Origin: G963674955 sp963674955 | Lineage (GTDB): Bacteria > Desulfobacterota > Desulfovibrionia > Desulfovibrionales > Desulfovibrionaceae | Assembly: GCA_963674955.2 (NCBI GenBank) | Contig: CAXXKR010000001.1 | Span: 868,001-932,000, forward strand | Reading direction: 5' to 3' | Length of the DNA stretch: 64,000 bases | Shown here: positions 58,383-64,000 of the stretch, in pieces | How positions within the stretch are numbered: position 1 is the first letter of the stretch | How the letters are laid out: each line of letters opens with the position of its first letter | Translations under genes and position numbers: made by a program | Notes under the pieces: model-generated | What the model was told of the DNA's origin: nothing | Seen by the model: the letters and a program-made list of their open reading frames with translations, nothing else | Databases searched by the model: none

Positions 58383-59924
58383 TTAAAGACCAACCATGTC
58401 AAGGACGGCGGCGGCCCTGGCCTCGTAGGTATGTTCCTCGGCAATGAGTTTTTGCCAGGCCGCGCAGAGGTCGCGCCTCAAGTCGCTGTTCTTTGCCATC
58501 CGCTGGAAGAGCAGGGGAATCTGCCCCGGCGTGTTGAAATGAATCTCCCGCGTCAGCTCCTTTGGAAAGAGGTCCAGCCCGGGCGTGGCGTCGGTCATGA
58601 GCAGCCCGCCCGCAGCCCAGACATCGAAATGCCTCTGGGTCAGTCCTTCCGGCAAAAGCATGCTGGTCATGTTCAGGCAGCAGGCCGCGTTCCTGTAAAC
58701 ATCGGGCAGGGCCGAGTAATAATCAACCGGCGGCCGCAGATCCGAACATTCCGGCAGCAGCGACTTCCAGTTCCCGTCGCCCATGACCGTGAGATTTTCC
58801 CCGGCCTCCCGCAGACAGACCGTTCTCCAGGCCCGGCCCGACTCCTCGGCGCAATACCCCGCGTCGCGCACCTGGTTTCCCGGCCAGAGGGTCTCGATGC
58901 CCAATTTGCGCAGCCACCACTTGAAGTCCGGGCGCTGTCCCGCGTCCAGCATCTCCAGGGCCTTTGTCCACGTTTCTTCCGGCAGATCGCAACCCGCGAA
59001 ATAGGCGTCCTTTTTCGGGAATTCGGAGCGGCCCACGAAGACCAGCCTGTCGTCCAATCCCTTGGCCTCCGGCGCGTCCCCCTTGGCCTTGAACATATGC
59101 TGCCCGGCGGCCAGGGGCAGGTAATGCACCCGCTCCGCGCCTAGCCCGACAAGCATGGGAATGAAGGACCTGTCGGTCACGAAAATATCAAGTTTGGTCC
59201 AGTGGCGGGATTTGACGCCCGTGAGCAGATGAAAGGGATTGTCCACGCACCAGACCGCGACTTTTGTCCCGGCCTCCCTTAATAGAAAGGCTGTCTCGCC
59301 CGCCGGGTCCAGTCCCTTGAAGTTGACGCTGAAAAAAAGCTCGGGCCGTCCATTGGCCAGAATCGCCTTGGGGTCCGTGCCGGGGTCAGCGCCGGGGTCC
59401 GCGACTTCCGCTTCCAGTCCCTTGGAGGCGAAGGCCTGGGCAAGTTCCTTCATCAACAGGTCGGATTCCGAGCCGGGCAGCAGGACCTTTCGTTCCTCGG
59501 GCATCTGGGCCGTGGACTGTTTCGGCTGGACATCACCGCCCAGGGCCAGATCGCACTTGGCCTTGAGCGGACCCCAGAAGGAGGGAAAAAGCTTCAGGTT
59601 CGGCCTGTAAAGCACCACCGTGGCCGACTGGATGATGACCGGCGAGAGGTCCGAGGGCTTGGCGCGGGACAGGTTTTCCGGCACGGAATTCTTCCAGCCG
59701 TTTCGCTGCTGGCTCTCGAAATCCGGGCATTCGATGTAAAAGGCGTTGGGCCTTTCAGCCGTGTAGCCGGGGAACAATTCCGGAATCCTGCACGGTTCCG
59801 GGCCGAGTCCCAGAAATAGGTACTGCCTGCCGTTGCCCAGGACCTCGAACTGGTCGCGGTCACCGGCCAGGGTCATGCTTCTGCCCAACTCGTCCTTGAT
59901 CTGCATTCTTTCCGGTCTGTTCAT
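58383..59924 (-). CDS. CgeB/DUF3880-type glycosyltransferase
   Basis: 513 residues from ATG 59924 (ATG 59906 possible). The N-terminal region (LGNGRQYLFLGLGPEP) is not assigned. A GT-B-like C-terminal part contains VFVGRSEFPKKDAYF, YYSALPDVYRNAACCLNMTSM, then LPEGLTQRHFDVWAAGGLLMTDATPGLDLF, the CgeB signature of spore/cell-surface maturation glycosyltransferases, and EEHTYEARAAAVLD at the end. Probably modifies a surface protein or polysaccharide; acceptor unknown. Confidence 0.82.
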   Translation of the reverse strand: MNRPERMQIKDELGRSMTLAGDRDQFEVLGNGRQYLFLGLGPEPCRIPELFPGYTAERPNAFYIECPDFESQQRNGWKNSVPENLSRAKPSDLSPVIIQSATVVLYRPNLKLFPSFWGPLKAKCDLALGGDVQPKQSTAQMPEERKVLLPGSESDLLMKELAQAFASKGLEAEVADPGADPGTDPKAILANGRPELFFSVNFKGLDPAGETAFLLREAGTKVAVWCVDNPFHLLTGVKSRHWTKLDIFVTDRSFIPMLVGLGAERVHYLPLAAGQHMFKAKGDAPEAKGLDDRLVFVGRSEFPKKDAYFAGCDLPEETWTKALEMLDAGQRPDFKWWLRKLGIETLWPGNQVRDAGYCAEESGRAWRTVCLREAGENLTVMGDGNWKSLLPECSDLRPPVDYYSALPDVYRNAACCLNMTSMLLPEGLTQRHFDVWAAGGLLMTDATPGLDLFPKELTREIHFNTPGQIPLLFQRMAKNSDLRRDLCAAWQKLIAEEHTYEARAAAVLDMVGL

Positions 59925-59976
59925 TCGGCTTGGCAACTCGTCTGGTTTCGGCTATTTCCTGCATCGGAGCATAGCC

Positions 59977-60576
59977 ATGAAAAAGTATCAGGACCATTAT
60001 TTCAAACAGGCCAAAAGGGATAATTACCCTGCCCGTTCCGTATACAAGCTTCAGGAGATAGACAAGCGTTTTAAGATTTTCAGGCCCGGACAAAAAGTGC
60101 TTGACCTGGGAGCCGCTCCCGGTTCCTGGACTCTTTTCGCGGCCAAGAAAATCGGCGACAAGGGCCGGGTGCTGGGCGTGGATATCCAGGACACCGAGAC
60201 CGCATTTCCCGCCAACGTTGTTTTTCTGGTCCAGGACGTGTTCTCGGACGCTCCGGAACTCATGGAGGCCATGCAGCCCCTTGAGCCTTTCGATCTGGTC
60301 ATAAGCGACATGGCGCCCAAGACCACGGGAGTCAAGTTCGCGGATCAGGCCAATTCCCTTGAGCTTTGCGAGCGGGCCAGGGACGTGGCTTTTGAGCGGC
60401 TGGCCAAGGGCGGCCACTTCGTGGCCAAGATTTTCGAGGGGCCGGACGTCAAGGGATACACCGACGGACTCAGGCCCCGTTTCGGCAAGGTAAAGACGTT
60501 CAAGCCCAAAAGCTCGCGGGCCGAGAGCAAGGAAACGTTCATCGTCGGGCTTGGCTTTAAGGGCGTTGACGGTTAG
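59977..60576 (+). CDS. rlmE: 23S rRNA (uridine-2'-O-)-methyltransferase RlmE
   Basis: 199 residues, single RrmJ/FtsJ domain. SAM motif VLDLGAAPGSWTLFAAKK; catalytic K-D-K-E set visible as Lys in ARSVYKLQ, Asp in VISDMAPKTTG, Lys in HFVAKIFEG and Glu in SRAESKETFIV. Methylates U2552 of the large-subunit rRNA. Confidence 0.94.
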   Translation: MKKYQDHYFKQAKRDNYPARSVYKLQEIDKRFKIFRPGQKVLDLGAAPGSWTLFAAKKIGDKGRVLGVDIQDTETAFPANVVFLVQDVFSDAPELMEAMQPLEPFDLVISDMAPKTTGVKFADQANSLELCERARDVAFERLAKGGHFVAKIFEGPDVKGYTDGLRPRFGKVKTFKPKSSRAESKETFIVGLGFKGVDG

Positions 60577-60624
60577 TATTTCGAATCCTGAAAAGGACAA
60601 TCCAGACATCAAAAGGGAGGCTTT

Positions 60625-61371
60625 ATGGCCGGACACAGTAAATGGGCCAATATCCAACACAGAAAAGGACGCCAGGACGCCAAGAAGGCGAAATTCTTCA
60701 CCAAGGCGGCCAAAGATATAATCATCGCGGCCAAGGCCGGCGGCGGCGACCCCGAATCGAACGCGTCCCTGCGCCTGGCCATCGCCAAGGCCAAGGCCGT
60801 GAACCTGCCCAACGACAAGATCGACACGGCCATCAAGAAAGGCACGGGCGAGCTTGACGGCGGCGATATCAACGAAGTCATCTACGAGGGCTACGGTCCC
60901 GGAGGCGTGGCCCTGCTCATCGACGCGGCCACGGACAACAAGAACCGCACAGTGGCCGAGGTCCGGCACATTTTGTCCAAGCAGGGCGGAAGCATGGGCG
61001 AGGCCGGTTGCGTGGCCTGGATGTTCGACAAGAAGGGCGTGCTCAGTTTCGACAAGGAAAACCACAACGAGGACGACTTGCTGGAGATCGGCCTGGAAGC
61101 CGGAGTTGAGGACGTTCTGGACGAGGGCGACACCCTTGAGGTCCAAGCCGCGCCCGAGGATTTCACCGAGGTCCAGAAGGCCTATGACGACGCCGGGGCA
61201 AAGTACACCGACGCAGAAGTGACCATGGTGCCCCAGAATCTCGTTGAGGTCGACGCGGATACGGCCAGGAAGATCATAGCGCTCATCGACACGCTGGAAG
61301 ACAACGACGACGTTCAGAAGGTGCACGTCAACGCCGACTTCCCGGACGAGGTTCTGGAGGAGTTGGGCTAG
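60625..61371 (+). CDS. yebC: YebC/PmpR family protein
   Basis: 248 residues. Diagnostic start MAGHSKWANIQHRKGRQDAKK, then GGGDPESNASLRLAIAKAKAVNLPNDKI and EGYGPGGVALLI. Members act as transcriptional regulators and as translation factors at proline stretches. Two bases before ruvC, a common arrangement. Confidence 0.95.
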   Translation: MAGHSKWANIQHRKGRQDAKKAKFFTKAAKDIIIAAKAGGGDPESNASLRLAIAKAKAVNLPNDKIDTAIKKGTGELDGGDINEVIYEGYGPGGVALLIDAATDNKNRTVAEVRHILSKQGGSMGEAGCVAWMFDKKGVLSFDKENHNEDDLLEIGLEAGVEDVLDEGDTLEVQAAPEDFTEVQKAYDDAGAKYTDAEVTMVPQNLVEVDADTARKIIALIDTLEDNDDVQKVHVNADFPDEVLEELG

Positions 61372-61373
61372 GC

Positions 61374-61895
61374 ATGCCCCCGGTTCCGCCTGAACCGGAG
61401 GGACTGACGGTCCTGGGACTTGATCCCGGATCAAGGGTCACGGGCTACGGCATTGTCCGCGAGATATCGGGCCAGGCCAGCCTCGTGGCCGCGGGAATCA
61501 TCCGCACGCCCACGGGCAGGAGCATGGGCGAGCGCCTTGGCGTGATCTACGGCAAACTGGCCGCGCTCATCGAGGAACACAAGCCCGTTGAGGCGGCCAT
61601 TGAAAATGTTTTCGTGTCCAAGAACCCGGCTTCGGCCCTCAAGCTGGGCCAGGCCAGGGGCGCGGCCATGGCCGCCTGCGCAATGGCCGGGCTGAGCATC
61701 GGCGAATACGAACCGACCAGGGTCAAGAAGAGTCTGGTGGGCGCGGGCCGCGCTCCCAAGGATCAGGTGGCCTTCATGGTCGGGCGCATTCTGGGCGTAA
61801 GGAATCCCGATTGGGCCGAGGACGCCAGCGACGCCCTGGCCGTGGCTGTCTGCCACCTCAATGAACGGCGTTTCAGAAAAATGGCGGGGCTGTGA
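61374..61895 (+). CDS. ruvC: Holliday junction endonuclease RuvC
   Basis: 173 residues. Catalytic acidic residues: Asp in LGLDPGSRVTGYG, Glu in AAIENVFVSKNPASALKLGQARG, and the Asp pair in EDASDALAVAVCH. Cleaves Holliday junctions together with RuvAB. Overlaps ruvA at TGATG. Confidence 0.96.
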   Translation: MPPVPPEPEGLTVLGLDPGSRVTGYGIVREISGQASLVAAGIIRTPTGRSMGERLGVIYGKLAALIEEHKPVEAAIENVFVSKNPASALKLGQARGAAMAACAMAGLSIGEYEPTRVKKSLVGAGRAPKDQVAFMVGRILGVRNPDWAEDASDALAVAVCHLNERRFRKMAGL

Positions 61896-62500
61896 TGATC
61901 GGCTATCTGCAAGGAACATTGCTTGAACTGACCGACGAAGCCTGCGTGCTGCTCACCGAGGGCGGCGTGGGCTACGAAGTCTCCCTGCCCACTTCCGTCC
62001 TGGCCGGGCTGCCGGGCAAGGGCCAACGGGCCGAACTCTACATCCACACGGCGGTGAGCGAAAAGGCCATCGCCCTGTACGGTTTTTCATCCTTTGACGA
62101 ACTCGGCGTGTTCAGGACGCTCATTTCCATCGACAAGCTCGGACCCAAAAAGGCCATGGCCATACTTTCCCGTTTCGACCCGGAACAGCTTCGGGAGATC
62201 GCCTTTCGCGAGGACGGGGCGGCCCTGGCCACCGTGCCGGGCATCGGCCCCAAGTCCGCGCGCCAGATACTCTGGCAGCTCAAGGAAAAGGTCGAGGGCC
62301 TCAAGGGCAGAAAGGCCGCTGTCCGGGTCAACGGGCCGCAGGGAGAATTTCTGGACGCCCTTGCCGGTCTGGTCAACCTGGGTTACTCCGAGGACGAGGC
62401 CCGGCCCATGCTCAAGGATATTTTTGACGCCGAGGAAGATATGGACGCGGCCGGGGCCATCAGACTGGTACTCAAGAAGATTGCGGCGGCGCGGTTATGA
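61895..62500 (+). CDS. ruvA: Holliday junction DNA helicase subunit RuvA
   Basis: 201 residues starting MIGYLQGTLLELT at 61895 (an upstream GTG at 61892 is less likely). OB domain about 1-62, helix-hairpin-helix pair (LISIDKLGPKKAMAILS; LATVPGIGPKSARQILWQL), C-terminal domain III from about 150. Tetramer holding the junction for RuvB. Confidence 0.96.
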   Translation: MIGYLQGTLLELTDEACVLLTEGGVGYEVSLPTSVLAGLPGKGQRAELYIHTAVSEKAIALYGFSSFDELGVFRTLISIDKLGPKKAMAILSRFDPEQLREIAFREDGAALATVPGIGPKSARQILWQLKEKVEGLKGRKAAVRVNGPQGEFLDALAGLVNLGYSEDEARPMLKDIFDAEEDMDAAGAIRLVLKKIAAARL

Positions 62501-63474
62501 GCAAGGAATTCTGCGACGAGAACGTCAGGCCGAGAAGCCTTGCCGAGTTCATCGGCCAGGACGAGCTGCGCTCCAACCTGGACGTGTTCATCAAGGCCGC
62601 CCAGGAGCGGGGCAGGGCGCTGGACCATTCCCTGTTCTACGGCAATCCCGGCTTGGGCAAGACCACCCTGGCCCGGATCATGGCCTCGGAGCTGGGCGTG
62701 AACCTCGTGACCACTTCCGGCCCGGTGATGGAGAGAAGCGGCGACCTGGCGGCCATCCTGACCAACCTGAACCGCCACGACATCCTGTTCATCGACGAGA
62801 TACACCGCATGCCCGCAGGCGTGGAGGAAGTCCTTTATCCGGCCATGGAGGACTACAAGATCGACCTGATCATCGGCCAGGGACCGGGCGCGAGGACCGT
62901 GCGCCTCGACCTGGAGCCCTTCACCCTGACCGGGGCCACCACGCGCATCGGCCTTTTGACCTCGCCCCTTCGCGACCGCTTCGGCTGCATCTTTCGCATG
63001 GATTTCTATTCGCCCGAGGAGCTTTCGCGCATCGTGCTGCGCGCCGCCGGGATACTGGGCATCGACATCACCGAGGACGGGGCATTGGTCATCGGCGAAC
63101 GTTCCAGGGGCACGCCGCGCATAGCCAACAGGCTGCTCAGGCGAATCCGGGACTACGCCGTGGTCCAGGGATCGGGCCGGGTGGACCGGGAGCTGGCCGA
63201 GTCGGCCCTGGGCAGGCTGGACGTGGACACCCTCGGCCTGGACCAGATGGACCGCAAGATTCTTTCCCTGCTCATCCACAATTTCGAGGGCGGCCCCGTG
63301 GGCGTCAAGACCCTGGCCGTGGCCTGCTCCGAAGAAGTGCGGACCATCGAGGAAATTTACGAGCCTTATCTCATCCAGTGCGGATTTTTGAAACGCACGG
63401 CGCGGGGCAGGGTGGCCACGCCCAAGGCCTATCTGCACATGAAGCAGGAGAAGCTGCTGGGCGGATTATTGTAG
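62497..63474 (+). CDS. ruvB: Holliday junction DNA helicase RuvB
   Basis: 325 residues. Starts with RPRSLAEFIGQDEL; Walker A FYGNPGLGKTTLAR, Walker B ILFIDEIHRM, sensor GATTRIGLLTSPLRDRF, and winged-helix end with TARGRVATPKAYLHM. ATGA overlap with ruvA. The branch-migration motor. Confidence 0.97.
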   Translation: MSKEFCDENVRPRSLAEFIGQDELRSNLDVFIKAAQERGRALDHSLFYGNPGLGKTTLARIMASELGVNLVTTSGPVMERSGDLAAILTNLNRHDILFIDEIHRMPAGVEEVLYPAMEDYKIDLIIGQGPGARTVRLDLEPFTLTGATTRIGLLTSPLRDRFGCIFRMDFYSPEELSRIVLRAAGILGIDITEDGALVIGERSRGTPRIANRLLRRIRDYAVVQGSGRVDRELAESALGRLDVDTLGLDQMDRKILSLLIHNFEGGPVGVKTLAVACSEEVRTIEEIYEPYLIQCGFLKRTARGRVATPKAYLHMKQEKLLGGLL

Positions 63475-63519
63475 CGTATTGCCCACGGCAGGCCTCACCA
63501 ACAGGATTTCGGAGGAGTA

Positions 63520-64000
63520 ATGGATTTCATCACAGGAAGCGGTTTGAGCGCTTTGGCCGCGAGAACGGCCATTCTTGTTTTTGCGGCCTGGATTTCATTT
63601 CTCATCACCCGCAGGGTGCTGCTGGCGGCGGTGAACAAGTTCGCGGCCAAGACCAAGAGCCGTTTCGACGACATCCTGGTGGAGAACAAGGTTTTCAGCC
63701 AGGCGGCCTGGCTGGTGCCTGTGGTGGTGGTCTATTACGGAATCGATTTCTTCCCGCAGGCCGCGGAGTACGAGGCCGCAGTGCGCAAGGTGCTGTACGC
63801 CTTCGTGGTCCTGAACGTCATGCTCATCGCCAGCAAGCTCATGAACGCGGGGCTGGAGGTCTACCAGGGCTACGAGGTCTCCAAGCGCAGGCCCATCAAG
63901 GGTTATGTCCAGCTGGTCAAGATTTTCGTTTATCTCATCGGCTGCATCTTCATCATCTCCATCCTCATCGACAAATCGCCCTGGGGGCTGCTCAGCGGCA
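63520..64000 (+). CDS. Mechanosensitive channel (MscS family), 5' part
   Basis: Runs off the window after 160 codons. GGAGGAG precedes ATG 63520. Spans at about 13-32 (AILVFAAWISFLITRRVLL), 65-85, 97-118 and 140-158. The basic loop KFAAKTKSRFDDILVENKV resembles the YbdG/MscM-like N-terminal region; the pore-lining segment is beyond the window. Confidence 0.75.
   Translation, partial: MDFITGSGLSALAARTAILVFAAWISFLITRRVLLAAVNKFAAKTKSRFDDILVENKVFSQAAWLVPVVVVYYGIDFFPQAAEYEAAVRKVLYAFVVLNVMLIASKLMNAGLEVYQGYEVSKRRPIKGYVQLVKIFVYLIGCIFIISILIDKSPWGLLSG

Noticed and set aside
59860..61434. 524-codon minus-strand open frame opposite rlmE/yebC
   Set aside because: Shadow frame over two universally conserved genes.

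Overview
The window is GC-rich, densely coded bacterial chromosome broken by two AT-rich patches next to tRNA genes. A probable selenocysteine gene, a TRAP uptake system, a molbindin, many ABC amino-acid/osmolyte importers and the overall GC content fit a Desulfovibrionaceae-type Desulfobacterota (Desulfovibrio/Pseudodesulfovibrio-like). This is inferred from gene content only; there is no rRNA here to confirm it.

Layout. 1-2.8 kb: a cut-off gene, then a membrane-protein gene split by an IS3-family element with a 4-bp target duplication. 2.9-4 kb: molbindin and a VanX-like D,D-dipeptidase. 4.3-11.5 kb: a compact livGFHMK-type ABC importer followed by a creatininase-family amidohydrolase, an asparaginase and a GntR/FCD regulator; a GTGGTATACCAC palindrome sits in the promoter region. 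11.5-16 kb: a 5'-truncated hybrid kinase, an ECF sigma/DUF3619/small protein/DUF3106 stress-type operon, a repeat-rich secreted protein and a lipoprotein hydrolase. 16.7-19.6 kb: glycine-betaine importer proVWX. 19.8-27.9 kb: single genes, including a small Fe-S protein read through an in-frame TGA (probable selenoprotein, 20442-20696), a GNAT-histone-deacetylase fusion, and a TetR/methyltransferase pair behind a palindromic operator.

27.96-29.73 kb is a 1.75-kb AT-rich mini-island bounded by a 23-bp direct repeat, one copy inside tRNA-Ala(GGC); it holds one HEPN-type (R-X4-H) gene. 56.5-58.2 kb, beside tRNA-Ala(CGC), is a decayed DUF262 gene plus a decayed HEPN gene. Both look like defence cargo.

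29.9-47.5 kb: peptide-type ABC permeases, recN, DMT exporters, MarC, a universal stress protein, a kinase-fold protein, an Rhs remnant, a YdbH/YdbL-type envelope pair, a bacterial tyrosine kinase, a beta-propeller protein and a frameshifted TPR-SPOR gene. 47.7-51.1 kb: a KamA-family radical SAM aminomutase in an apparent operon with a polar amino-acid ABC importer. 51.3-56.4 kb: HD-GYP response regulator and a TetR-controlled TRAP transporter. 58.4-64 kb: glycosyltransferase, rlmE, yebC, ruvCAB and the start of an MscS-type channel gene.
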